DNA from: Zavarzinella formosa DSM 19928
GTDB taxonomy: Bacteria; Planctomycetota; Planctomycetia; Gemmatales; Gemmataceae
Assembly: GCF_000255705.1 (NCBI RefSeq)
Contig: NZ_JH636439.1
Span: 1,072,389 to 1,136,388 of the forward strand
Reading direction: 5' to 3'
Length of the DNA: 64,000 nucleotides
The first letter of the stretch is position 1. The number at the start of each line of letters is the position of its first letter. The position numbers and the translations under genes are program-made. Below, piece after piece: positions 29,701-37,203 of this stretch. A model generated the notes under the pieces. It searched no databases. It was given only the letters and a program-made list of their open reading frames with translations, and was not told the origin of the DNA.

Positions 29701-30226
29701 CTACTTCTTTCTGCAGATCTTGGGTTTGGCCAACGACGTCTACGCCCAGATTGGCTTGGTGATGCTAGTCGGTTTGCTTGGCAAGAACGCGATCTTGATC
29801 TTTGAATTTGCCGTGCAACGCCGCCGGGATGGTTTGTCCCTCAAGGATGCGGCCATTGAAGGGGGGAAATTGCGATTCCGGCCGATTCAGATGACCTCCT
29901 TCGCATTTATCGCCGGTCTTCTTCCGCTGGTCGTCGCCACGGGGGCCGGTGCGATCGGAAACCGCACCATCGGCACCACGGCCGCCGGCGGGATGCTCGT
30001 GGGCACCGTGATCGGCGTCTTGGTGATTCCCGGCCTTTACTACTTGTTTGGCAAGATGGCCGACGGACGCAAGCTGCTCAAGGACGAGTCGGATGAACCT
30101 CTCAGTGAGATTTTTGAACACAATCCATTGGCGCCATCCGACAGCGACCACGCGCACAAGGCGATCAATATCGTGCCTCCGCCGAAACCAGAACATCCAT
30201 CTGGCGGTGGTGGAGCGGGGCACTGA
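26720..30226 (+). CDS. RND efflux pump, hydrophobe/amphiphile exporter (HAE1) type
   Basis: 1168 aa, about 100 longer than AcrB-type pumps. TM1 is near residues 9-29; the proton-relay pair is D448-D449 in GVVVDDAIVVVEAVHA. Porter and docking domains follow in duplicate, with a final TM bundle ending at VLVIPGLYYLFGKM. Two insertions account for the extra length: a Lys/Glu/Asp-rich segment at about residues 266-312 within the first porter region, and a hydrophobic segment at about 551-590 between TM6 and TM7 that could add membrane helices. The C-terminal tail is His- and Pro-rich. The adaptor ends 68 nt upstream. Substrates are probably hydrophobic toxic compounds. Confidence 0.93.
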   Translation: MFTKILYRPALAIVISIILLFLGGLGIKSLPVSQFPSISPPTVMVFITYPGASAEVLVDSTLVLLERSINGVQGMRYMASSATSAGEATILIYFEPGTDPNIAVVNVQNRIAIVKNLLPPLVQREGIIVNQVMPSMLMYVNVYSTDKDVDQKFLFNFASVNILQDIRRVNGIGSATILGSRTYAMRIWLDPERMRQRNISTEDVMKALAEQSVIGSPGRLGQATGMTSQSIEYVLTYKGRFNEEMQYANIILRADPDGKILRLKDVCREDKKTDELAEENVVKLEDEKKAVKPDEKKKEKKKDPKKGVELGSEFFDIYSDIDGNPSAAIILKQNPGTNAAEVIEKVKEELERIKKESFPPKMDFEISYDVARFLDASIEKVLHTLLEAFILVSLVVYMFLGDFRSTLIPTLAVPVSLIGAFFFMLLLGLSINLITLFAMVLAIGVVVDDAIVVVEAVHAKMAEKHLSPYRATMEVLHEISGAIIAITLVMTAVFVPVTFIPGPVGTFYRQFGLTMATSIVLSGLVALTLTPVLCAMILKPHASHGSHVKRTRKQLFLNILLYVLFGLPVFVGLNYLLFHLWGPLGLLLNILPLVRRPFDRFIEKLTAGYAGVLRWIVTIRPLSMAVVVGFAVGIYLVNTKLPSGFIPGEDQGILYGIIQTPPGSTLEYTNSKSHELQAIAKEIEGVTSVSSLAGYEVLTEGRGSNAGTCIINLKNWSDRKKTSREMIEELEEKCSKISNVKLEFFEPPAVPGFGAAGGFSMRLLDKNRTNTTDYKRLGEVTDKFMEGLRNRKELANLFTFYNSNYPQYELIIDNDKAMQKGVSIGRALDNLNILVGSTYEQGFIRFGQFYKVYVQAAPEFRRYPKDLEDMFVKNDTGEMVPYSAFLQIKKKQGLNEITRYNTYPSASIQGAPAAGYSSGQAIKAIQEVADQTLPPGYSIGWEGLSFDQAKEGNTAVYIFLIVVAFVYLVLVGQYESFIIPLGVILSLPVGIFGSYFFLQILGLANDVYAQIGLVMLVGLLGKNAILIFEFAVQRRRDGLSLKDAAIEGGKLRFRPIQMTSFAFIAGLLPLVVATGAGAIGNRTIGTTAAGGMLVGTVIGVLVIPGLYYLFGKMADGRKLLKDESDEPLSEIFEHNPLAPSDSDHAHKAINIVPPPKPEHPSGGGGAGH

Positions 30227-30974
30227 CATCTCGGCAGGTTTTAATTGAGCGACCAACTCAAACAACTCATCTCAGTCCGGGATGGAGAAGTTGGTGGTGG
30301 CTCGAAGTGTGTGATTTTACAGGATGAGGGGGATGCGGAGACATCCCCCGTATGCTCTTGTTCCGCTGCATTGGGCCATTCACGTGGCCTGTAATGAGTG
30401 GAACCGATCCGGCGTTTCCTCGTCGCAGGCACGGTCGTCAGTTCGTCGCGAACCCGTAATCCAATCAGACTCCGAAGCAAAGAGTTGGGATTCGCCGTCA
30501 CATTTCTATGGGCCAGCGTCAGGCGCGCCGCTTGTGTCGCCTGACTCAAACCCTCCATTAATAAATAACAAACAATTCCGGAGTCTGACCGACTTTCGCA
30601 CTGTTGCCATCACCTTCGCCATCTTATGCCAACAGCCCAATCAACTTTAGCGAAACACATGTCCATCCCTGATCTTCTCAACGGATTATCCATCCAATCG
30701 GAATCGTAATGCCTGTCCGTTAATGTTTACCACAGGGTGCAGCCGATATTTACTTCGGGAAGTCATCCGGCGTCGCCGAATTGAGCGATGCGCCGGTTGG
30801 TCACCGAACGACCGGGGCGACCATCAAACGCGCGACGTGGTGGTGGCAGGCCGTCGGGGTTGCTGTCCGGCAAGGCTGCCGACAGCAGATCTTCATAGAA
30901 CTGGCCGACTGGCAATCGATGATGCGGCCGGGTATTCCGACCACTCTCGAAAGCCCGCATGACCTGATCGCCCC
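30227..30974. other. Non-coding interval between pump and outer-membrane factor
   Basis: No gene is supported here. A short frame around 30.80 kb contains GHRTTGAT, which loosely resembles the GNRTIGTT of the intact pump's C-terminal helix bundle; this is too weak to annotate on its own but fits decay of a second pump gene whose clearer remnant follows. Confidence 0.45.
30328..30349 (+). terminator. Hairpin about 100 nt downstream of the RND pump gene
   Basis: Perfect 8-bp arms (GGGGGATG / CATCCCCC) with a 6-nt loop. No T-run follows. It could attenuate transcription between pump and outer-membrane factor. Confidence 0.4.
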
Positions 30975-31072
30975 GCTCTCCAGGCGGACCGGGTGGATTG
31001 TTCGGCAGGATGCCGCCAAGCGCAAACTCCTCAAGGATGAGACGGATGAACCGCTCAGTGAGATTTTTGAAC
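30975..31072 (+). pseudogene. Relic of the 3' end of a second RND pump gene
   Basis: The segment aligns codon by codon with the end of the intact pump (30040-30116): LFGRM in one frame corresponds to LFGKM, then a one-base deletion just after 31012 shifts to the frame reading KRKLLKDETDEPLSEIFE, matching GRKLLKDESDEPLSEIFE. Many codon differences are synonymous (ctg/ctc, gac/gat, cct/ccg, aag/aaa), so the copy diverged while functional and decayed later. It ends 18 nt before the outer-membrane factor start, which is where a pump gene would sit in a standard adaptor-pump-channel operon. Confidence 0.7.
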
Positions 31073-31090
31073 TCAAAGCGCGTGTGGCAC

Positions 31091-32716
31091 ATGATTGCGA
31101 AAGCGATCGGTTGCGGCATGCTGCTGGTTCTGCCGTCCTGTGCAATACCCGATCTGCGTTCACCGGAGCCGGGGCCGGATCTGCCGGGAGGCTTCAAGGG
31201 GCCGATCGGCCCGGATAACCCTCCCTTGGATGAAGCGGCCGCCGCGCAAAACTCATCCCAGACCGGGATCCGAGATTTTTTTAATGATCCGCTGCTGACG
31301 AATCTGATCGACCAGGCGTTGATCGGGAACCAAGAGTTGAAGTTATTGGAACAAGACGTCCAGATCGCCGCCAACGAGATTCTGTTCCGACAAGGGGCGT
31401 ACCTTCCCTTGGTCACCATCGGGGGTGGCATTGGGATGGATAAGTCCAGCAAATATACCCGACAAGGCGCCATCGACGACCAACTCAGTATTACCCCCGG
31501 TCGGCGCATTCCCAATCCGCTGTCTAATTTCCAAGTCGGTGCCAACTTCTCCTGGCAGGTTGACATCTGGAGGAAACTGCGGAATGCCAGGGACGCACAA
31601 GAGTTGCGATTCTTCGCCACCGGCGAAGGACGGAACTACGTCGTGACCCGTTTGGTCGCGGAGTTGGCCGAGAATTATTACGAGTTGATGGCGCTCGACA
31701 GACGGCTTGAGACGCTGGATAATACTATCGACCTTCAGGAGCAAGGCCTCAAGATCGCCGAAGCCAGGAAGGTCGCGGGCCGTGGCACCGAACTGGCTGT
31801 CCAGCGTTTCCAAGCCGATGTTCGCAAGAATCAGGCTGAAAAACTGCTTATCAGGCAGGATATCATCGAGGTCGAGAACCGCATCAACTTCCTCGTCGGT
31901 CGTTTCCCGCAGCCTGTCGAACGCAAGACAACGGGCTTTTACGATCTGAACAGTCAAACCATCAGCACGGGGATACCCGCCCAGTTGTTGAAGAACCGGC
32001 CCGACATTCGCCAGGCCGAGCGTGAGCTGGAGGCGGCCGGGCTTGATATTCTCGTCGCCGAGGCCGAGTTCTATCCCTCGCTGGACATCACCGGCGGACT
32101 TGGCTTCCAAGCGTTTAATCCAAAGTATCTGTTCAATCCGGAAGCTTTTGCCGCCAATGCGGCCGGCGACTTGGTCGCGCCATTGATTAACAAGAAAGCG
32201 ATCCAAGCCGTCTATATGACCGCGAATGCCAAACAATTGCAGGCCGTTTACAACTACCAACGTGTGGTCCTCAATGCCTTCACCGAGGTTGTCAACCGCG
32301 TGAACAAGGTGGAGAACTACCGCAAGAGCCTTGTGATCAAGAAGCAACAGTTGGAATCCCTTGTGGACGCCGTCGAATCCGCCAGAAAACTTTTCTTTAA
32401 TGCCCGCATCGAATATGTGGATGTGCTTTTGGCCAATCGCGACCTGATGGACGCGAGAATGGAATTGATCGAGACCAAAAAGCAGGAACTGACAGCCATT
32501 GCAAGCGCCTATCAGGCTCTCGGTGGCGGCGATTTGTTGTCGAACCCCTCTGGCAGTGTGCCGCAACCGGCGCCCGGTAATGTTCCGCAAGTTCTGCCAG
32601 GTAATATGCCGCAGCCGGTGGTGCCCGGCAATATGCCGCAGCCGGTGGTGCCCGGGAAACTGCCGCAGCCCATGCCTGGCAATGTGCCGCAACCGGTGCC
32701 TGGGAAGCTGCCGTAA
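31091..32716 (+). CDS. Outer-membrane efflux factor (OprM/NodT-type lipoprotein)
   Basis: 541 aa from the ATG at 31091; the lipobox LPSCA puts the lipidated Cys at residue 17, so upstream in-frame Mets are rejected. The body shows the duplicated long-helix pattern of TolC-like channels: FQVGANFSWQVDIWRKLRNARDAQ, LVAELAENYYELMALDRRLETLD, and in the second half LLKNRPDIRQAERELEAAGLDI with SLDITGGLGF. The last 52 residues are a Pro-Gly-Asn repeat not normally found in the family. It should complete the efflux complex with the adaptor and pump upstream. Confidence 0.92.
   Translation: MIAKAIGCGMLLVLPSCAIPDLRSPEPGPDLPGGFKGPIGPDNPPLDEAAAAQNSSQTGIRDFFNDPLLTNLIDQALIGNQELKLLEQDVQIAANEILFRQGAYLPLVTIGGGIGMDKSSKYTRQGAIDDQLSITPGRRIPNPLSNFQVGANFSWQVDIWRKLRNARDAQELRFFATGEGRNYVVTRLVAELAENYYELMALDRRLETLDNTIDLQEQGLKIAEARKVAGRGTELAVQRFQADVRKNQAEKLLIRQDIIEVENRINFLVGRFPQPVERKTTGFYDLNSQTISTGIPAQLLKNRPDIRQAERELEAAGLDILVAEAEFYPSLDITGGLGFQAFNPKYLFNPEAFAANAAGDLVAPLINKKAIQAVYMTANAKQLQAVYNYQRVVLNAFTEVVNRVNKVENYRKSLVIKKQQLESLVDAVESARKLFFNARIEYVDVLLANRDLMDARMELIETKKQELTAIASAYQALGGGDLLSNPSGSVPQPAPGNVPQVLPGNMPQPVVPGNMPQPVVPGKLPQPMPGNVPQPVPGKLP
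32558..32713 (+). repeat. In-frame tandem repeat coding a PQP-x-PGN/K tail
   Basis: Units of 24 or 27 nt encode V/M/L-P-Q-P, one or two small residues, then P-G-N or P-G-K, about six complete copies plus a partial one. Two adjacent 27-nt units are nearly identical. The tail would extend from the end of the channel protein as a flexible, Pro-rich segment. Confidence 0.85.
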
Positions 32717-32740
32717 TCTCCACCTTGAGAGTGGGGAGTG

Positions 32741-32793
32741 CGTGAATGAAAAAAGCTCTGTCAGCTTGACTGACAGAGCTTTTTTCATTCACG
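32741..32793. terminator. 24-bp perfect hairpin terminator of the efflux unit
   Basis: Arms of 24 nt (32741-32764 and 32770-32793) are perfectly complementary around the loop CTTGA. The core is AAAAAAGCTCTGTCAG with its complement ending in TTTTTT, so each strand gives a GC stem followed by a T-run: a textbook bidirectional intrinsic terminator. It lies 25 nt past the outer-membrane factor stop and also faces the cytochrome gene at 33004. Confidence 0.9.
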
Positions 32794-33003
32794 CCGATGG
32801 GATCAGACTTTGGAAGTTTTCACTCATCGCATTTGCCTGTCCGGTCGGACCATTGGGACATCACCCTTCCCACATTCGGCATTCCTTCTTTAACGCAGCT
32901 ATTATCCTCGAACGCTTCCAAGTTCACCAAGCTCAGAACGGCAGGTTTTGCCAATCGTGTCGTTTTGTTTCTCAAAATCTGATCGGATTGCAAAATCCTG
33001 AGC

Positions 33004-34368
33004 TTATAACGCCCGGAGGAAAGCCACGAGATCTTTTTTCTCCTGAGCGCTCAGTTTCAATTCCAACACCAAGTTGAAGAACTCGACCGTGTCATCCAGC
33101 GTCATCAGACGATCATCGTGCAGATAGGGAGGCGAGTCCTTGATGCCGCGGAGCGGGAAAGTCTTGATCGGGCCATCGGCCGACGCCTTGCGGCCGTTGA
33201 CCGTGATCTCCTTGAAGAACCGCTCGACCTTCAGGTTGTGCATGAGGTTGTCGGTGTAGTACGGCGGCGTATGGCAGGTGGCGCACTGACCCTTTCCAAA
33301 GAAAATCTCCTGGCCTCGCAACTCGTTCTCAGTGGCCTTGGCGGGATTGAGCTTGCCGAAGACATTCAGTTTCGGCGCGGGCGGGAAGTCGAGCAAGGCT
33401 TGGAATTCCGCCATGAAATGTACTTGGCTGCCGCGTTCTAGGACGTTTGTGCCTTTCCTCGCCGCATCCGCCGGAATGCCATCAAAATAGGCGGCACGCT
33501 GCTCAAACTCGGTGAAGTCTTCCACGGTCTTGAGCGCCCGTTGGGAGCCGAAGAGGCGCTGGACATTGACACCCCGCAACGTGGGGGTGTCGATCCGGTG
33601 GCGATGCTCATTTGGCCGGATGTCGCCGACCGTGTGGGTGGAGGCGTTCGTATGGCCATTAGCGTGGCAGTCGAAGCACGCGGCGCCTTGATGGGCCTTC
33701 AGGCTCCGGCGATCCTCGGTGGCATTGAACTGTTGCTGGGGGAACGGCGTGACCAGCAACCGTAGACCTTCGAGTTGTTTCGGATTCAGAATGTCCTTGA
33801 ACATCTCGTTGAAGTTGGTGAGCGTCACCAGCTTCCCTTTCGACACGTCGCCCAAGTCGGGCCGCGTCGTCAAGTAGATCGCTGCCGGGAACTCGGGCAG
33901 GAAGTGATCCGGCAGGTCAAAATCAAGGTCGAAACGAGTCAGGTCACGGTCGGTTTGTTTCTTGGTCTCTTCAATGAGGAATTTGGGGAAGATCATGCCA
34001 CCTGCCTCATGGTGGGGGTGTGGCAAGGGAAGGAACCCGGCCGGCCAAACGGACTTGTCCTTGATCTCTTCCGGCGTCATGCCGGCGAGCTTTTCCCAAG
34101 TCATGCCGGCGGGCAGTTTGACGCGCACGCCCTCTTGCACCGGCTTGCCCCGAGACATGACCGTCTCTTTGGAGGGCCGGTCCGCCAGATCATAACGTTC
34201 CGCGAGCAATGCTTGTTGCCTTGCTGCAAATTTGGGCTTCTCCGTTTGAAGTCGCTTGACGAGCGAGGGGAAGTCTTCCTCCTCCGCCCAGGCAGTCAGC
34301 GCCAAGCCGACAACCGCCGTCAAGGACAGTGTGGCGAAGGCCCATTGGATTCGAGACCTGGCTGGCAT
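33004..34368 (-). CDS. Di-haem cytochrome c peroxidase-like protein
   Basis: 454 aa with the start at 34368, which has a GGAG 10 nt upstream and opens a signal peptide (MPARSRIQWAFATLSL to TAWA); a second ATG at 34380 is possible. Two c-haem motifs are visible: CFDCH followed by ANGH near residue 229 and CATCH followed by TPPYY near 362. The C-terminal half has the MauG/CcpA-like pattern RGQEIFFGKGQCATCH, FPLRGIKDSPPYLHDDR and a helix KDLVAFLRAL. It should be periplasmic and reduce peroxide or oxidise a partner protein. It is a single-gene unit ending at the strong hairpin at 32741. Confidence 0.85.
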   Translation of the reverse strand: MPARSRIQWAFATLSLTAVVGLALTAWAEEEDFPSLVKRLQTEKPKFAARQQALLAERYDLADRPSKETVMSRGKPVQEGVRVKLPAGMTWEKLAGMTPEEIKDKSVWPAGFLPLPHPHHEAGGMIFPKFLIEETKKQTDRDLTRFDLDFDLPDHFLPEFPAAIYLTTRPDLGDVSKGKLVTLTNFNEMFKDILNPKQLEGLRLLVTPFPQQQFNATEDRRSLKAHQGAACFDCHANGHTNASTHTVGDIRPNEHRHRIDTPTLRGVNVQRLFGSQRALKTVEDFTEFEQRAAYFDGIPADAARKGTNVLERGSQVHFMAEFQALLDFPPAPKLNVFGKLNPAKATENELRGQEIFFGKGQCATCHTPPYYTDNLMHNLKVERFFKEITVNGRKASADGPIKTFPLRGIKDSPPYLHDDRLMTLDDTVEFFNLVLELKLSAQEKKDLVAFLRAL

Positions 34369-34592
34369 GGAGAGCTCCATTGAGAATGAGTTGTGTCTGA
34401 TTCCCGTGACGCACGCACGGTCGAAGGCTGCGGCACAATGGCGAGGCACGCCTCGGCACTGAGGCGTTAATAAAAGTATAGACTGCCTTACGCATCAAAA
34501 TCCCGCGGGTCATGCCTTGTCCATGACTCATCGGCATTTCGCCGAAGTCCGGCCGCCGACCGGCTCTCTCGAATTGCCGGGGCTTTGACGAT

Positions 34593-35852
34593 TCAGCCCA
34601 GCCGGTCCGCCTTGCGAAGCGACGGAAACAACCATGCCCACAGCCCCGTCACGAACAGCGAACCGGCTCCCCCAAAGGCCACCGCCCCGACCGGGCCAAG
34701 GAACCGGGCCGTGACCCCGCTCTCGAACTCCCCCAACTCATTTGACGCCCCGATGAACAATGTCGAAACGGCCGACACCCGTCCGCGCATCCGATCCGGA
34801 GTGGCAATCTGCACCAAACTCTGGCGGGTGAACACCGACACCATGTCCGCGCCCCCCAGAATCGCCAGACACATCATCGAAAGCGGCAACGAACGCGAAT
34901 AAGCAAACACAAATGTCATCAGCCCGAACACCCCGACCGCCATGAACATCTTGATTCCAATGCGGCTGCGAATCGGCCGGATGGCGAGGCACCCCGCCAT
35001 GAGCAACGCCCCGACCGCCGGGGAACCCCGCAGCAAGCCGAAACCTTGCGGCCCGACATCCAACACGTCGCGGGCGAACACCGGAAGCAACCCGGTCGCC
35101 CCGCCGAGCAGGACGGCGAACAAGTCGAGCGAAATCGCCCCCAACACCAGTTTGTTCTCCCAAACATAGCCAAGACCCTCCCGGATCTGGGCAACCCGCG
35201 ACCGCCCTGCCTCAATGACCGGCCGGGTGTTGGCTCGAATCATCAGCGAGCAAATCGCCGCGCAGAGGTACAACCCCGCACACACGCCATATCCGAGAAC
35301 CGGAGAGACGGCACATAGCATGCCGCCAAGGGCGGGGCCGGTGATGCTGGCCACCTGGGCGACCAGTGAATTGGTGGCGATCGCGCGAGGAAGCAACCGA
35401 GGAGGCACCAACATCGGGCCGAGCGCGCTTGCCGTTGGCTGGAAGAACGCCCTCGCGCTGCCGAACAACGCGGACAGGGCAAAGACCGGCCACAACCCTC
35501 CGCCGAACTCGGAATGGAAAGCCAGTCCCGCGGAACTCAGGAGTTGGGCCAGATAACACAATGTCAGGATAAGACGGCGGTTGTACCGGTCAGCCGTTTC
35601 ACCCGCGACAAGAGTCAGGCAGAACAGCGGGAGGAACTGGGCCAGGCCGATCATGCCCACCGCGAACGATGCTTCCGCGACAGACATCGCCTGGCGGGCG
35701 ATTTCGTAAACCTGCCAGGCGATGATGACGGCCTGCGAAGTGTTGGCGAGGGTGCCGAAGAATCGCCCGGTCAGGTAAAACACATATGGGCGGCGACCCA
35801 ACAGCGATGAATTGTCATCAACCGACTGATCCGGGGCGGAGATAAGGGGCAT
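34593..35852 (-). CDS. MFS transporter, EntS/MFS_3-like exporter
   Basis: 419 aa from the Met at 35852 (MPLISAPDQ); longer readings add an unlikely basic leader. Twelve membrane segments are predicted. LTGRFFGTLANTSQAVIIAWQVYEIARQ in TM1 and GMIGLAQFLPLFCLTLVAGETADRYNRR with the loop 2-3 motif match MFS_3 exporters such as EntS and macrolide efflux proteins. MRGRVSAVSTLFIGASNELGEFESG near the C-terminus is typical of this group. Substrate unknown; it has no adjacent biosynthetic or siderophore genes. Confidence 0.87.
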   Translation of the reverse strand: MPLISAPDQSVDDNSSLLGRRPYVFYLTGRFFGTLANTSQAVIIAWQVYEIARQAMSVAEASFAVGMIGLAQFLPLFCLTLVAGETADRYNRRLILTLCYLAQLLSSAGLAFHSEFGGGLWPVFALSALFGSARAFFQPTASALGPMLVPPRLLPRAIATNSLVAQVASITGPALGGMLCAVSPVLGYGVCAGLYLCAAICSLMIRANTRPVIEAGRSRVAQIREGLGYVWENKLVLGAISLDLFAVLLGGATGLLPVFARDVLDVGPQGFGLLRGSPAVGALLMAGCLAIRPIRSRIGIKMFMAVGVFGLMTFVFAYSRSLPLSMMCLAILGGADMVSVFTRQSLVQIATPDRMRGRVSAVSTLFIGASNELGEFESGVTARFLGPVGAVAFGGAGSLFVTGLWAWLFPSLRKADRLG

Positions 35853-36135
35853 TCGCCTGTTTCCGGGGTGAACATGGCTCGCATCATTGGCCATCGAACA
35901 AAGTGAACGGCGGCAGCGGATCATCCTACGCCGACCGCCCTCGTCGCCAACCGCTTCCTTCCGCTCAGAATCCAACAGCAATAGGGGATGTTCTCGCCCG
36001 AAGGCGACCAGGCAAATCGAATGATCAGATCGCAATGGCTCTGTCACCGCACGAACGGTCCGAAAATTGCACATCATTCAGGAAAGGAGCCTCTAACTCT
36101 CAAGGACTTTGGGATGGCACGACCGGAGAACCACC

Positions 36136-36423
36136 ATGATTATCAACGAACACCGACATATGATCGTCGATCAGATAACGTCCTTTGTGAGTGACCGATT
36201 CCATGGCGATTACAAGGCCGCCTTCGATGACTACGACATCAACGGAGACGGATTGATTGACAAAGCAGAGTTGAAGAGATTGTTGACCCACGCCGGAATC
36301 GGCTCCGGGTTGACTCGCTGGCTTTGGGCAGACGGCATCATCGCAGAGACGGACATGGACGGAGATGGCGCCATTTCTTGGCAAGATTTCATCGGAACAT
36401 ACGAAGCGGAATTACGAAACTGA
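36136..36423 (+). CDS. Small EF-hand calcium-binding protein
   Basis: 95 aa from the ATG at 36136, preceded by GGAGAACC. Two EF-hand loops are intact: DYDINGDGLIDKAE and DMDGDGAISWQDF, with Asp/Asn/Asp at positions 1, 3 and 5 and a Glu or Asp at position 12. There is no signal peptide, so it is probably a cytoplasmic calcium-binding protein of the calerythrin/calmodulin-like kind. It has no obvious operon partner; the next gene (36507) is convergent. Confidence 0.82.
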   Translation: MIINEHRHMIVDQITSFVSDRFHGDYKAAFDDYDINGDGLIDKAELKRLLTHAGIGSGLTRWLWADGIIAETDMDGDGAISWQDFIGTYEAELRN

Positions 36424-36506
36424 ATTTCCATGAAGGCATGCGAAGTTGTTCAATGCTGTGCGGCACGATCTACCCCATTCCACCAATTCGGGTAACACGA
36501 TGCCGC

Positions 36507-36938
36507 TCAATTTTCCCGGATCACGGGCTCGTCCGCATCGTCTGTTTTGCCGGATTTGACCTTTGACACAAACTCCCGCAGTTTTTCCATGCCTCGTTCC
36601 GCGACACCCCGCAAGTCTTCGACATGTCTTGCGGCTCTCGGATCAGGCCCGATGCAACCGGTCAAAATCGCGGCATAACCCTGAACTGACTGGAGGATGT
36701 GAAGGACATCCATCGCCAAGGCCAGCGAGTCGCGTACAGCCTCGGCACGGATCCGGTTCTCGGCTTGTTCGGTGAGCTGTTTCGCTTCGTCAGGCGTCAT
36801 GGTTTGGTCCGGGAGAGGTTCATTGAAAAATGATAGTTCATGCAAGCGAGGCATCGTCAACATCTTCCCAATTTCGGCCCCATCGATCTGATGTCCGTTT
36901 CGGAGTATCGACATTAAAGTCGCTTGAATTTTGCCCAA
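36507..36938 (-). CDS. Hypothetical protein
   Basis: 143 aa, not recognised. It is strongly helical, with the stretch TMTPDEAKQLTEQAENRIRAEAVRDSL rich in Glu, Ala and Arg, followed by a helix AMDVLHILQSVQGYAAIL and a charged C-terminus VSKVKSGKTDDADEPVIREN. No signal peptide or membrane segment is visible. Codon usage resembles neighbouring genes, which supports expression. It faces the EF-hand gene at its 3' side. Confidence 0.55.
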   Translation of the reverse strand: MGKIQATLMSILRNGHQIDGAEIGKMLTMPRLHELSFFNEPLPDQTMTPDEAKQLTEQAENRIRAEAVRDSLALAMDVLHILQSVQGYAAILTGCIGPDPRAARHVEDLRGVAERGMEKLREFVSKVKSGKTDDADEPVIREN

Positions 36939-37203
36939 TCACTCACCAGAGCAATCAAGCGAGTTTTGGTTGTTTGAACCTGAAAAAGCCGTGAACGAAG
37001 ACAACATCAGAAGAATGGGCAAGCTGCGAAACATTACGTTTCTCGAAGGATGACATTACTTCCCCGAGCAGGGTTGAAGCCATCTGCCGTCTCGCTAATT
37101 CTCTTACTTGGCCGTCGCAGGGACGTGATGGCTTCGGGGGTGCGGCTTGGGCCGTTCGCCATGGATGGCAGCCCCCGTTTTCATTTCTTGCGGCCATGCG
37201 TGT

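Noticed and set aside
30241-30558. A 105-codon reverse frame after the pump gene
   Set aside because: No recognisable domain, no ribosome binding site and Ser/Thr/Arg-rich composition; not supported as a gene.
32558-32713. Regular repeats that could suggest a CRISPR array
   Set aside because: Units are in frame within the outer-membrane factor gene, directly adjacent and without unique spacers.
31343-32788. A 481-codon reverse-strand frame over the outer-membrane factor
   Set aside because: Antisense to a well-supported TolC-like gene and itself contains His/Arg repeats from the Pro-Gly tail.
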